DNA from: Halomonas sp. 'Soap Lake #6'
GTDB taxonomy: Bacteria; Pseudomonadota; Gammaproteobacteria; Pseudomonadales; Halomonadaceae
Direction of reading: 5' to 3'
NCBI RefSeq assembly: GCF_003031405.1
Contig: NZ_CP020469.1
Coordinates: 3,658,001-3,722,000 of the forward strand
Length of the DNA: 64,000 bases
Shown piece after piece: positions 52,302 through 62,137 of the stretch; the first letter of the stretch is position 1, and every line of letters starts with the position of its first letter. The notes under the pieces were generated by a model. The model saw nothing but the letters and a program-made list of their open reading frames with translations, had not been told where the DNA came from and did no database searches. The position numbers and the translations under genes were made by a program.

Positions 52302-53441
52302 TTAAAGCGCGTCAAGCGTAGCCTGACGGCGCTCTTCCCAACGTGCTTTAAAGGCGTCATCGGCAAGGTCGCTGGCGTCTGCAACTGTCGATTCCCAGGC
52401 CTCTTGCAAGGCTTCCAGGCGTGCAATGCGTGCATCATTCCAGGCCTGCATGTCTTCGTCCCAAAGGCCTTTTTCTTCCATATAGCGTACGGCACCGGCA
52501 TGGAAGGGAATATCAATGGGTGGCACACCGGAATCGCTGATCACCCAACGATGAATCGCCGAGGTGGCGCCCTTATAAAGGTCGTAGGACTCATCCAGCG
52601 ACTTAATCATGGCGTACACCTCCTCCTCATCCTTGTCCGCCATGGAGACAATGATGGGATAGCGGTAAGCCAGCATGTTAGCCGGAGTGTCTTCAGATAA
52701 GCCCGCACCAATGGTCTCGGTGAACGACTGGAATACCGGCGCGACCTGATTCATGCGCGCCCAGCCCTCTTCATCGTCAGAGGGAATATCCACCCAACGC
52801 AGTCCTCGGGGCGACTCTTTAAGCTCGTAGAGCTGGCTTGCCGTTGTTGTCGTACATACTGCATCGGCCTGCCCCTGTACCAGCGAACTCATAGCAGCGC
52901 TGTGAGCTGGGAACATCACTGCTTCAACGTCATCACGCGTGAGGCCACCGAAAGCGAGAATGGCATCACACTTGACGCTAACCGAGGGGTTACCCGCGGT
53001 ATACGCGACTCGTTTACCACGCAGATCCTCCAAACTATGGATTCCTGCATCGGCAGCGGACGGAATCCCAAACGAGGAGGGTCGGCCAGCCACCGCGCGA
53101 AGATCCTGAGGCCCCCAACGGCGCTCAGCAAAGTCGAAGGTTCCTTCTGATGCAAAGAATGACTCGGTCGCCAGGAAAGCATAATCCGCCCGCCCTGACA
53201 CAAGTGGTTGTAACCGGCCTATGGCAGAACCGGCGGGTTGAATACGAATACGCGTGTCGTAAGCACGGCCAAAGGCATCCGCAATGGCAGATGCTTCAGA
53301 ATGCCCCTGGGAACCAACATCGTAGGCTGTCCAGGTCATGGTATCCGGCAGTTCTTGAGCGACCGCTACGCTACCCAGTGTAAACATCGAAAATGAAAAA
53401 GAGGCGGCGATAATGCTGGCGTTAAGTGTCTTATATTTCAT
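52302..53441 (-). CDS. TAXI-family TRAP solute-binding protein (canonical order)
   Basis: A 379-residue periplasmic binding protein with a signal peptide ending near VAVAQ-E (about residue 29). Segments come in the normal TAXI order: YDVGSQGHSEASAIADAF near residue 41, AGSAIGRLQPLVSGRADYAF, then HSLEDLRGKRVAYTAGNPS near 135, and IPFHAGAVRYMEEKGLW near 317. This contrasts with the permuted TAXI protein at 19474. The lack of a lipobox indicates a soluble protein. Ligand unknown; the operon with CoA-transferase and acyl-CoA dehydrogenase suggests a carboxylic acid. Confidence 0.9.
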   Translation of the reverse strand: MKYKTLNASIIAASFSFSMFTLGSVAVAQELPDTMTWTAYDVGSQGHSEASAIADAFGRAYDTRIRIQPAGSAIGRLQPLVSGRADYAFLATESFFASEGTFDFAERRWGPQDLRAVAGRPSSFGIPSAADAGIHSLEDLRGKRVAYTAGNPSVSVKCDAILAFGGLTRDDVEAVMFPAHSAAMSSLVQGQADAVCTTTTASQLYELKESPRGLRWVDIPSDDEEGWARMNQVAPVFQSFTETIGAGLSEDTPANMLAYRYPIIVSMADKDEEEVYAMIKSLDESYDLYKGATSAIHRWVISDSGVPPIDIPFHAGAVRYMEEKGLWDEDMQAWNDARIARLEALQEAWESTVADASDLADDAFKARWEERRQATLDAL

Positions 53442-53505
53442 GATGACATCTCACTTATTGTTGAAGTTGTTAGTGATGCGCTGACGCGATAAAAGCAAGC
53501 TGTAT

Positions 53506-54702
53506 TTAGCGTTTCTTTTCGGTAGGTGTAATGCCTTGTTCAATTAAGCGTGCGATACGTTCTGGGCTAGTGCCGATATCTCTAAGTATGTCCTCCGTAT
53601 GTTGTGCAAAAGTGGGCGGTGGGCGCTGGTAGCGACAAGGGGTACGACTTAGCTTGATCGGTGAGCCGGTGCCTTTGTAATCACCCAGTTCGACGATCAT
53701 TTCCCGATGTGCGGTGTGTGGATGCGCCAGAATTTGAGACGCTTCCAACACAGGGCCACAGGGCACGCCATTACCAATAAGATGCTCTGCCAACGCCAGA
53801 CCATCCCGATCCCGCATAGCCTCTTCCAGGGCGTCGCGCAGCGCATCACGGTTTGCTAGGCGCGCTCCGTTATCAACAAAGCGAGGGTCTTCGGTCAATG
53901 CCGGACAGTTCAGTTCGTCACATAACTTGGCAAACTGGCCATTGTTGCCCACGGTCAAAAACAGCGGCTGCGTCGCAGTTTTGTATACCTCATAAGGCGC
54001 AATATTCGGGTGGGCATTGCCGGTACGCTGGGGAGCCGGGCCACCATAAAATATGTTAGGGAAATGCGGATGCATCAACGAAAGGCCTGAATCAAACAGC
54101 GCTGCTTCGACAAATTGTCCTTGACCACTGTGTGCCCGCTCATGCAATGCCAGGGTAATACCGATGACCGCGTTTAACCCCGTCACGATGTCCACAATGG
54201 GAAGCCCTACCCGCAACGGATCACCCCCCTGCTCACCATTGACACTCATCAGCCCCGCCATGGCCTGAATAACCGCATCGTATCCAGGCAAGCCTCCCAT
54301 GGGTCCATCCGCACCAAAGCCACTAATCCGGCAATGGATCAGACGTGAGAAGCGCTTTTTCAAATCGTCATAACCCAGCCCCCACTTTTCCAGCGTGCCG
54401 GGTTTGAAGTTCTCAACCAGCACATCGGCGCTTTCAAGCAGTTCTAGTAATAGAGCACGCCCCTCCTCCTGACCCAAATCCAGCGACATGCCTCGCTTAC
54501 CCCGGTTCAAACCGTGGAAGTAGGAAGCTGCATCCCCCTGGAACGGAGGCCCCCAACCACGGGTTTCATCTCCGCTGGGTGGCTCTATTTTGACGACGTC
54601 TGCACCGTGATCCGCCAACACTTGCGTGCAATAGGGGCCACCAAGCACTCGGCTTAAATCAATCACGCGCAACCCACTTAACGAGGCACTGCTGAGGCTC
54701 AT
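53506..54702 (-). CDS. Family III CoA-transferase (CaiB/BaiF)
   Basis: A 398-residue class III CoA-transferase. Seen: VIDLSRVLGGPYCTQVLADHG at the N-terminus, KRGMSLDLGQEEGR near residue 70, and the catalytic aspartate in LPGYDAVIQAMAGLM near 143. It moves CoA between carboxylic acids, probably activating the acid brought in by the TAXI-TRAP carrier next to it. Its ATG overlaps the stop of the acyl-CoA dehydrogenase gene by 4 bp. Confidence 0.92.
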   Translation of the reverse strand: MSLSSASLSGLRVIDLSRVLGGPYCTQVLADHGADVVKIEPPSGDETRGWGPPFQGDAASYFHGLNRGKRGMSLDLGQEEGRALLLELLESADVLVENFKPGTLEKWGLGYDDLKKRFSRLIHCRISGFGADGPMGGLPGYDAVIQAMAGLMSVNGEQGGDPLRVGLPIVDIVTGLNAVIGITLALHERAHSGQGQFVEAALFDSGLSLMHPHFPNIFYGGPAPQRTGNAHPNIAPYEVYKTATQPLFLTVGNNGQFAKLCDELNCPALTEDPRFVDNGARLANRDALRDALEEAMRDRDGLALAEHLIGNGVPCGPVLEASQILAHPHTAHREMIVELGDYKGTGSPIKLSRTPCRYQRPPPTFAQHTEDILRDIGTSPERIARLIEQGITPTEKKR

Positions 54703-56462
54703 GACATTACCTCTTCTTGAGAATGTGCAGTAACGCCTAAACTTGCGACGAGTTCCGCGACGCTGGCAGTACTCATTGGCTGCTCGGTCAACAGTTCGGC
54801 AAGCAGCTGTGAAGGCGCCTCATCAATAGCCAATGGGTTCTGCGGCTGCAAGCGATAACGCATCACCAGCGCCGCCAGTGCTGCACGGCGTTGATTATCG
54901 CCTTGTTGTGCCGCTTCCCAGGCCAGAAAAGCTGCCGAGGCAATGTGGTAAAGCGTGCTCGCCATGCGCCGGACCTCATGCTCAGCATCCGCACTATCCG
55001 CCACTTGCTGGGCTGCTCGAACGCCTTGGTCCAACACCCTTGCTAACCAGCGCTGCTGCTGCGTTGCCAAGGCTGATTCATTGATCAGACGATGCAAGTA
55101 TTTGGCTAGTACGGGCAGGGCGCCTTCCCGGCGAATCGCACGAAAAACATCGAGAGCAACGATATTACTCGTACCTTCCCAAATCGAACCTAAATGAGCA
55201 TCACGTACAACCCGTGCGTCCGACCACTCTTCGATATAACCGCACCCGCCCCGCACTTCCATCCCATCCCCAGCTACTTTCCGAGCATCGCGTGTGGTAC
55301 GAAACTTGATCAGCGGTGTCAGGATACGTAGCAGCTGGGCGGCTTCCTGGTCGCCTTGATCTGCTCGGCGCAGGCACTCAGCCGTATGGAACACCATGCT
55401 GCGTCCCTGCTCGGCGGTCACCATCATTTTGAGCAGCTGGCGCTGCATCAGCGGCAACTCAATCAGGCGGCGACCAAAAGCATAACGATTACGCGCAATG
55501 AACAGACTCTCATTGATGGCGCGCCGCATAAGCCCAGCGGAGCGCACGCCATTGGAGAGCCGTGACATGTTGATCATGTCGGTCATATGTTTGAAGCCCT
55601 TGCCCTGCTCGCCCACCACATAGGCTTCAGCACCTTCCAGGACAATCTCACCACTGGCCATGGAGCGAGTGCCCATCTTGTTCTTAAGACGCAAGATGCG
55701 GTAGTGGTTCAAGTTGCCATCAGGCAACCGGCGCGGCAGTAAAAATAGGCTTAACCCACGGGTGCCTGCTTGGTCGCCCTGTGGCCGTGCAAGCACCATA
55801 GCCAACTCCGCGTCGGGGTTGGAACAGAACCACTTATCTCCGTAAAGGCGCCACTGGCCGTTCTCGAAACGAGCTTCCGTGGTAATCGCACCAACGTCAG
55901 AGCCTGCGTCCTGCTCGGTCATGAACATCGCGCCCTGAAAATGCTGCTCCTCATCCTGGGTGGTCAGCTGTTCAATAAACTGGGCGACCAGCTCGGGCGA
56001 GCCAAATTTACGTAGGGTACGCGTCAGCGCATCACTCATGCTCAGCGGGCAGCACAAACCAAACTCTGCCTGCACGAACAAAAACGTCAGGCCATACTTG
56101 ACGGTCGGTGGCATCGGCTCCGGCCAATCAAGCACACCGCCACGGTGTGACATGGCCGCCAAGCCAAAATGGGAATACGCGTAATGCTCAAGTCGCAGGT
56201 AGGCCGGGTGTTTATCTATATGCTGGGCATCAGCCCCATTGCGTGTACGCAGATGAAGTACCGGCGGGTTTTGATCCGCGACCAGTGCTAATGCCTCAAG
56301 TTCATCGCCGACCAGCTCCCCCATTTCTTGAAAAAAAGGCGCTGTGTGTTGGCGCAATGCAGGGGCAAGATACACGTCTAGCAGGCAGGATAATTCCGGG
56401 TCGCTGGCAAATGCATTGTGCCCACGGTTATCGGGGATATTGCGATGTATCGCAGTAGACAT
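54699..56462 (-). CDS. Acyl-CoA dehydrogenase (AidB-like, large form)
   Basis: A 587-residue flavoprotein of the acyl-CoA dehydrogenase superfamily, longer than the 380-residue classic enzymes and closest in layout to AidB/DmdC-type members. Seen: AMFMTEQDAGSDVGAI near residue 180, GDKWFCSNPDAEL near 213, and the base glutamate in GSIWEGTSNIVALDV near 445. It probably introduces a double bond in the CoA ester made by the coupled CoA-transferase. AAGGAGAA lies 6 bp before the ATG. First gene of the minus-strand operon. Confidence 0.9.
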   Translation of the reverse strand: MSTAIHRNIPDNRGHNAFASDPELSCLLDVYLAPALRQHTAPFFQEMGELVGDELEALALVADQNPPVLHLRTRNGADAQHIDKHPAYLRLEHYAYSHFGLAAMSHRGGVLDWPEPMPPTVKYGLTFLFVQAEFGLCCPLSMSDALTRTLRKFGSPELVAQFIEQLTTQDEEQHFQGAMFMTEQDAGSDVGAITTEARFENGQWRLYGDKWFCSNPDAELAMVLARPQGDQAGTRGLSLFLLPRRLPDGNLNHYRILRLKNKMGTRSMASGEIVLEGAEAYVVGEQGKGFKHMTDMINMSRLSNGVRSAGLMRRAINESLFIARNRYAFGRRLIELPLMQRQLLKMMVTAEQGRSMVFHTAECLRRADQGDQEAAQLLRILTPLIKFRTTRDARKVAGDGMEVRGGCGYIEEWSDARVVRDAHLGSIWEGTSNIVALDVFRAIRREGALPVLAKYLHRLINESALATQQQRWLARVLDQGVRAAQQVADSADAEHEVRRMASTLYHIASAAFLAWEAAQQGDNQRRAALAALVMRYRLQPQNPLAIDEAPSQLLAELLTEQPMSTASVAELVASLGVTAHSQEEVMS

Positions 56463-56591
56463 ATCGATTCTCCTTGTTATATTTTCGATAATGTTTCCTG
56501 CATACTAGAAGCCGTTAACACGGCGCAGCCAATACTGATTTTGGATGCATTGATAGCCTTTTTTGTATCGTTGACACTCCAGGAGTCGTTT

Positions 56592-57479
56592 ATGGCGTTG
56601 ACCTTTCGGCAACTACGTTACTTCCTGACCCTGGCGGAAGAGCTACACTTCGGTCGTGCCGCCGAAAAGCTGCATATTTCACAGCCACCGCTTAGCACGA
56701 GCCTGCGACAGCTCGAAGATGATCTGGGCGTCAAATTGCTACAACGCAGCAGCAAGAGCGTTAAGCTGACCACTGCAGGCGAGGTGTTTCAGCGTCAGGC
56801 AAGGCGCTTGCTTGAGGAGCTGGAAGAATCACGCATCATGATGCAACGCATCGCAGATGGCGCCTCGGGTATTTTGAGAATCGGCTTTACTCCCGCCATG
56901 CTATTCCGCGGTTTGCCACTTGCGTTACAGAAACTCAAATCGGCACACCCTGGAATTGAGGTAAAGCTGCTTGAGCGCAATTCATCCGATCAAGTTGAGG
57001 GTATCGAGTCCGGGCAGCTCGATATCGGTTTTATTCATGCTATGCCACTGCCTAATACGCTGGAAAAACTGACACTGGCTAGTGAGCCATTACTGGGCTG
57101 CGTACCCAGCCACCATCCGTTAGCACAACGACAATCAATCCGCCTCAAAGATCTGTGTAGCGATTCGTTTATCACGTTTCGCCGTGATCTTTCCCCTCAC
57201 TATTATGACCGCATCATGGGCCTGTTCCACGTAGCCGACCTAACACCGAATGTGACACATGAGGTGTCACAATGGCTGACAGTGATCGCATTGGTCGCCA
57301 ACAGCATGGGAGTCGCACTGGTACCGAAATCACTGATTGACACTCAGTTTTCTAATGTTAGCTTCCTTCCTTTGGCAGATGTCTCTATAACACACGAGTC
57401 ACACGGCATTTGGTTAAAAGATAATAAAGCAGAAAATCTTGAACTGCTGGTTAGCATTCTCCACGACTTCCACGCATAA
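56592..57479 (+). CDS. LysR-family transcriptional regulator
   Basis: A 295-residue LysR protein resembling the BenM/CatM/TfdT branch in its N-terminus (LRYFLTLAEELHFGRAAEKL, ISQPPLSTSLRQLEDDLG). The ATG at 56592 with CAGGAG upstream is the natural start; the longer frame to 56418 is not conserved. Divergent from the acyl-CoA dehydrogenase/CoA-transferase/TRAP operon across 129 bp, it is very likely its activator. The effector may be the imported acid or its CoA ester. Confidence 0.92.
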   Translation: MALTFRQLRYFLTLAEELHFGRAAEKLHISQPPLSTSLRQLEDDLGVKLLQRSSKSVKLTTAGEVFQRQARRLLEELEESRIMMQRIADGASGILRIGFTPAMLFRGLPLALQKLKSAHPGIEVKLLERNSSDQVEGIESGQLDIGFIHAMPLPNTLEKLTLASEPLLGCVPSHHPLAQRQSIRLKDLCSDSFITFRRDLSPHYYDRIMGLFHVADLTPNVTHEVSQWLTVIALVANSMGVALVPKSLIDTQFSNVSFLPLADVSITHESHGIWLKDNKAENLELLVSILHDFHA

Positions 57480-57627
57480 CGATGGAGATGCCATTATCTT
57501 TTAAAGAACGCTGCTAATTAAATTCACTTTACCCACCTTTTGCATAGTACTTAAGAGAAGTGCATAACCACCTTACTGAACGGTGGGCTAACACTGCCAA
57601 CGACTCAGACCACTGCACAAAAAAACG

Positions 57628-57635
57628 TGATACGA
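57628..57635. promoter_or_regulatory. Candidate PaaX site upstream of paaX
   Basis: GTGATACGATAAT at the start of the paaX upstream region shares TGATACG with the two sites in the paaN/paaF promoter region and resembles the TGATTCGCG core reported for PaaX of E. coli. Confidence 0.4.
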
Positions 57636-57708
57636 TAATCTTTTATATTAGCTAAATTTTCTGTGATTTTTACCGACAGTACCATCGCAAAGGGAAACTG
57701 CTTTCACC

Positions 57709-58635
57709 ATGTCGTCAGCTACAGACTGTGTCGCTACGCTTATTGATGACTTCCAGCAACGTCGGCCAATTCGCGCTGGTTCACTGATCATTACCGTCTA
57801 TGGCGACTCTATCGTGCCGCGTGGTGGCACAGTGTGGTTGGGTAGCCTATCGAAATTGGTGGAGCCAATCGGCATCAATGAGCGGTTGGTGCGTACCTCG
57901 GTCTATCGACTAACCCATGAAACATGGCTACGCGGTGAAAAGGTTGGCCGTCGCAGCTACTATCGTTTAAGCGGCCCCGGACGGCGGCGTTTCGAACAAG
58001 CCTTCAAGCGTGTCTACCACGGCGCCCAACCGGCTTGGTCAGGGCAATGGACCCTGGTCTTGCTGACACAGCTTCCCCCAGACCGGCGCCAGCAGATTCG
58101 TGATGAGCTAGAGTGGCTAGGTTTTGGTAGTTTTGCCCAAGGTCTGCTGGCACATCCCACGCTGTCACGCGCAGAGACCATGGTGGCATTACAGGAACTG
58201 GATGCGGCCGACGATGCTATCGTGATGCAAACTCAGACCATGGAGCCAATGACCAGTAAGCCGCTGCGTCTCCAGGTCAGAGACAGCTGGAATCTCGATG
58301 AACTAGCTGAGCTCTACCAACGCTTTCTCGTCAAGTTTCGCCCTTTGTGGAATGCACTTAATACAGAGAACCACCTCGGCCAAGAAGAGTGCTTTATTGC
58401 CCGCACCTTACTTATTCACGAGTATCGCAAGGTTCAATTACGCGACCCCCTCCTGCCTGACGAACTACTTCCCACCGCATGGGAAGGACGCTATGCCCAT
58501 CAGCTCTGCCGTAATCTCTATCGTTTGCTCTACGAGCGTGCAGAACGCTGGCTGGATCAACATCTGGAAACCGCCGAAGGCCCACTACCCGCCCCCGGGC
58601 CCAGCTTCTACCAGCGTTTTGGAGGATTGGACTAA
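57709..58635 (+). CDS. paaX: Phenylacetate-responsive transcriptional repressor PaaX
   Basis: A 308-residue PaaX: N-terminal winged helix (SLIITVYGDSIVPRGG, INERLVRTSVYRLTHETWLRGEKVGRRSYYRL) and the family's C-terminal domain (QECFIARTLLIHEYRKVQLRDPLLPDELLP). PaaX represses paa genes until phenylacetyl-CoA binds. It stands convergent to paaY, 42 bp apart. Candidate TGATACG operators lie upstream of it and between paaN and paaF. Confidence 0.94.
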   Translation: MSSATDCVATLIDDFQQRRPIRAGSLIITVYGDSIVPRGGTVWLGSLSKLVEPIGINERLVRTSVYRLTHETWLRGEKVGRRSYYRLSGPGRRRFEQAFKRVYHGAQPAWSGQWTLVLLTQLPPDRRQQIRDELEWLGFGSFAQGLLAHPTLSRAETMVALQELDAADDAIVMQTQTMEPMTSKPLRLQVRDSWNLDELAELYQRFLVKFRPLWNALNTENHLGQEECFIARTLLIHEYRKVQLRDPLLPDELLPTAWEGRYAHQLCRNLYRLLYERAERWLDQHLETAEGPLPAPGPSFYQRFGGLD

Positions 58636-58677
58636 AGCGTTAACTTAACAGATCGATGGGTCGTCGCATGGCGCATG

Positions 58678-59289
58678 CTATCGCTCATGATTATCCAAGG
58701 TCTGCTGCTTAGGTTGTGTGTCACCAGCCAGCAAGGTTGGGCGATCAGCATCGAGCTCTGTCAGCGGTTCACAAGGTTCCAAACTGTCACGACAACGAGT
58801 CACTAAGCGCTGATACTCTTTAGTGCCCTGCTGTTTCCATGCAAACTCCTCATCACTCAGCGGGCGTTTGACCTTAGCGGGAGCCCCCATCACCAGTGAC
58901 TGAGGGGCGCACTCGAAACCCGCTTTGACGAATGCTGCCGCGGCAACGATAGAGCGCTCGGCAATCTTGGCGCCATCCATCACCACGGCGTTCATGCCGA
59001 CCATGGCATCACGCCCGATCACACAACCATGCAGCACCGCGCCGTGCCCGATATGGCCATCTTTCTCAACCTTGGTGACGCACCCTGGGAAGCCGTGCAT
59101 CACGCAGGTATCCTGAAGGTTCGCCCCCTCTTCCAGCACTAGGCGACCGAAATCACCACGCATCACCGCGCCAGGGCCGACATAACAGTTGGGGCCCACA
59201 ATCACGTCACCAATCAACACCGCAGTAGGATGGACATAGGCGGTCGGGTGTACCACCGGCGTCACCCCTTCAAGTCGATAGTAAGGCAT
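58678..59289 (-). CDS. paaY: Phenylacetate cluster hexapeptide-repeat protein / thioesterase PaaY
   Basis: A 203-residue left-handed beta-helix protein of the gamma-carbonic anhydrase-like family, built from hexapeptide repeats ([33 protein letters not shown]). Three histidines for metal binding are present in the [13 protein letters not shown] stretch near residues 65-90. In E. coli PaaY acts as a thioesterase on the toxic ring-opened CoA intermediate. GGAGAG precedes the ATG; it follows paaN by 11 bp. Confidence 0.92.
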   Translation of the reverse strand: MPYYRLEGVTPVVHPTAYVHPTAVLIGDVIVGPNCYVGPGAVMRGDFGRLVLEEGANLQDTCVMHGFPGCVTKVEKDGHIGHGAVLHGCVIGRDAMVGMNAVVMDGAKIAERSIVAAAAFVKAGFECAPQSLVMGAPAKVKRPLSDEEFAWKQQGTKEYQRLVTRCRDSLEPCEPLTELDADRPTLLAGDTQPKQQTLDNHER

Positions 59290-59300
59290 AACACTCTCCG

Positions 59301-60977
59301 TTAGCTTAATTGGCCGTGGCGGCGGCTTTGCACCACGACAAAGCGGCTGGCGACAAAGGCCTGATTACACACAGATGCATTCGCGGCAGGATTACCGCCA
59401 GTAGCGTGAAAGTCACTGAAAGCCGCCGACTGGTTGACGAAGATCCCCCCATCCAGATTCAGAGAAAGAGGGGTGAGCACCTCCATCGCTAACTGCTCGA
59501 ACTGCTCGGCCACTATCGCGTCGGTCGTATAGGCACCGAGGGTTATCGCGCCTTTTTCCTGAATCACCTCACGCGCCAACTTAATGCTGTGCGCGGTGCT
59601 ATCAGTCGCGATGACAAAGCTGATGGGGCCGAAGCGCTCCTCGCTATAGGCAGCTCTCTGCTCTGCATCCACCTTGAGGATAAGCGGTGTGTGAATGCGG
59701 GCTTTAGGGAACTGAGCTTGCCCGCGTGGCTCGCTATCCAGCACTATTTCGCCTAAGCCACGGCATTCATCAATCCGCGCCTCCGTCTCTGGGGACTGCA
59801 GGGCTCCCAGCACTGTACGAGCTCGGTCGTTATCACTCAGAAACGCTTGAACAGCGTTAGCAAGCGCTGCCGTAACGTCGTCAAAACTCAAATGGCCATC
59901 CGCTGTTTCAATACCGCTTCTAGGCACATAGATAGCCTGGGGGGTCGTACACATCTGGCCAGAATAAAGGCTCAGCGAGAAAGCCAGGTTCGCCGTAACA
60001 GCTTTAAGGTTATCCACGCTGTCGATAATGACCGTGTTGATACCAGCTTTCTCGGCGAATACCTGGGCCTGAGTGGCGTTCTTTATCAGCCAGTCTCCAA
60101 AAGCGTTGGAGCCGGTGAAGTCGATCAACTTAACGGCAGGATCAAGCGCCAACGTCTTGGTTAGCGGTGCATCAGCAGTGTCGGGCACCAGGCTGACCAA
60201 GCAGGGGTCGAAGCCCGCTTCCTCAAGTACCTGCTGAGCAACACGGGTAGTCATCGCCACCGGCAGAATCGCGCCTGGGTGCGGTTTAATAATGACCGGG
60301 TTGCCGGTCGCCAAACTGGCAAACAGGCCTGGGTAAGTGTTCCAGGTGGGGAAAGTAGAACAGGCTACCACCAACGCAATACCACGCGGCACGATGTGAA
60401 AACGCTTATCCATCACTAGAGGGTCATGCTTACCCTGGGGCTTAACCCATTGCGCAGTGGCAGGAACTTGTGACATTGCCTGCCAGGCATAAGCTACGGC
60501 TTCAAGACCGCGGTCTTGGGCATGGGGCCCGCCTGCCTGAAACGCCATCATCGGCCCTTGCCCACTGGTATGCATCACCGCCTGGGCGATCTCAGGGCTT
60601 ATGGCATTAAGGCGCGACAAGATTTCCAAACACACCCCGACGCGCACTTCGGCCCCGGCATCCCGCCAGTCGCTCATTGCCCCTTGCATGGCCGCGATCA
60701 ACTCTTGGGGGGTTGGCTGAGCATAGGTAATACCCAGCTCAATACCATAGGGAGATACTTCGCCCCCCACCTGTTGGGTGCTACCAGTATCATTAAGCGC
60801 AAACGGCTGATTGAGCAGTGACTCGAACTTAGTCGGCGCAGTGGTAACTACATCCTCAGGATATTTCCGCATACTTTCTGGATAAGGCGTCCAAAAGCGG
60901 CGGTTTGTGATAGCTGTAACGGCTTGATCCAGAGTTTCACGGTGAAGATCAAACATCTGCTGCGCTGCTTGCGTCAT
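59301..60977 (-). CDS. paaN: Phenylacetate degradation aldehyde dehydrogenase PaaN
   Basis: A 558-residue aldehyde dehydrogenase-fold protein of the PaaN type, without the hydratase domain of PaaZ. The catalytic cysteine is in [13 protein letters not shown] near residue 335, and an [15 protein letters not shown] stretch near 205 marks the family. It probably oxidises the ring-opened semialdehyde of phenylacetyl-CoA catabolism. AGGAGCG lies 7 bp before the ATG at 60977; the frame extends five codons upstream. Divergent from paaF across 370 bp. Confidence 0.9.
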   Translation of the reverse strand: MTQAAQQMFDLHRETLDQAVTAITNRRFWTPYPESMRKYPEDVVTTAPTKFESLLNQPFALNDTGSTQQVGGEVSPYGIELGITYAQPTPQELIAAMQGAMSDWRDAGAEVRVGVCLEILSRLNAISPEIAQAVMHTSGQGPMMAFQAGGPHAQDRGLEAVAYAWQAMSQVPATAQWVKPQGKHDPLVMDKRFHIVPRGIALVVACSTFPTWNTYPGLFASLATGNPVIIKPHPGAILPVAMTTRVAQQVLEEAGFDPCLVSLVPDTADAPLTKTLALDPAVKLIDFTGSNAFGDWLIKNATQAQVFAEKAGINTVIIDSVDNLKAVTANLAFSLSLYSGQMCTTPQAIYVPRSGIETADGHLSFDDVTAALANAVQAFLSDNDRARTVLGALQSPETEARIDECRGLGEIVLDSEPRGQAQFPKARIHTPLILKVDAEQRAAYSEERFGPISFVIATDSTAHSIKLAREVIQEKGAITLGAYTTDAIVAEQFEQLAMEVLTPLSLNLDGGIFVNQSAAFSDFHATGGNPAANASVCNQAFVASRFVVVQSRRHGQLS

Positions 60978-61347
60978 GGGGCGCTCCTGCACTCACTTAT
61001 TTTTTTGATACGCTATATACACAAAGACTATATTTCCCGTAACAAAACATCAAACGCTTTCCTAGGCGCCATCTACTTAATAGTTAGCGAGAAACGTCTA
61101 GAACCGCCCAAAGTTTCTAGCGTTGAAGTGACTTTTTACTCTACAAAACGAGAGTTCATACCATGGTCTAACAGAGGTTATTAATTCTAAACAAAGCTAC
61201 GTAAGCCACTGTAAAAACAGAGAAAACCATTAACATCGACAATAAGCGACACACTAATAATAAATAAGCATCATTGATGCGTATCAAAATAAACCTATAC
61301 TCGGCAGATAGCCCCTCCCGTGCGCCACAGGTCGAACTGAGGAAAAA
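60978..61347. promoter_or_regulatory. Divergent paaN/paaF control region with two PaaX-like sites
   Basis: No gene lies in these 370 bp. TTTTTGATACGC occurs at 61006-61013 (plus strand) and its inverse GCGTATCAAAA at 61279-61286, one near each promoter. Both carry the TGATACGC core, which resembles the PaaX operator core. Confidence 0.5.
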
Positions 61348-62121
61348 ATGCTGACTACACTAAAAACAACCCCACCCCGGGACGGCGTTTTATGCATCAC
61401 GCTGAATCGCCCGGAAGCACTGAATGCGCTTAATACGCAGCTTCTCGGTGAGCTCGCCGACACCCTGAGCGATGCTGATAATGACGATAACGTTCGCGCT
61501 GTAGTGATTAGCGGCAATACGAAAGTGTTCGCCGCCGGTGCAGATATTAAAGAAATGGCCGAGCGCGACCTAGTCGGCATGCTGGAAGACCCCCGCCAGT
61601 ACCACTGGGCCACCATCACGCGTTTTCGTAAACCGATCATTGCTGCCGTTAACGGCTATGCCTTGGGCGGTGGCTGCGAACTAGCCATGCATGCCGACAT
61701 TATCATTGCTGGTGAAAACGCCCAGTTCGGTCAGCCGGAAATCAACCTGGGCATTATGCCCGGCGCTGGCGGCACCCAACGCCTGCTTAGGGCGGTTGGC
61801 AAATCTCTGGCCTCTCAGATGGTGCTCACTGGCGAGCCGATCTCCGCTCGCCACGCACTTGACGCTGGCTTGATCAGCGAAATTACCCAACCCGAATTGA
61901 CGCTAGAGCGCGCTATGGCTATCGCAACACATATCGCAGCCAAGGCACCGCTAGCCGTGCGTCTGGCAAGGGAGTCGCTGCACAAGGCGATGGATACCGA
62001 CTTGGCCACTGGCCTGCGCTTTGAGCGCCATGCCTTCACCTTGCTGGCGGGCACCGCCGACCGCGAAGAGGGTATTCGCGCCTTCCAAGAAAAACGACCT
62101 GCCACTTTTAAAGGGCACTGA
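61348..62121 (+). CDS. paaF: 2,3-dehydroadipyl-CoA hydratase PaaF (enoyl-CoA hydratase family)
   Basis: A 257-residue crotonase-fold enzyme. Seen: LNRPEALNALN, the oxyanion-hole VFAAGADIKEMAERD near residue 60, NGYALGGGCELAMHADIIIA near 98, and catalytic glutamates in QPEINLGIMPGAGGTQR near 125-140. In the paa pathway PaaF hydrates 2,3-dehydroadipyl-CoA. GAGGA precedes the ATG. First gene of a plus-strand paaFGH row; paaG starts 16 bp behind it. Confidence 0.92.
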   Translation: MLTTLKTTPPRDGVLCITLNRPEALNALNTQLLGELADTLSDADNDDNVRAVVISGNTKVFAAGADIKEMAERDLVGMLEDPRQYHWATITRFRKPIIAAVNGYALGGGCELAMHADIIIAGENAQFGQPEINLGIMPGAGGTQRLLRAVGKSLASQMVLTGEPISARHALDAGLISEITQPELTLERAMAIATHIAAKAPLAVRLARESLHKAMDTDLATGLRFERHAFTLLAGTADREEGIRAFQEKRPATFKGH

Positions 62122-62137
62122 GACAAGGATATTACCC

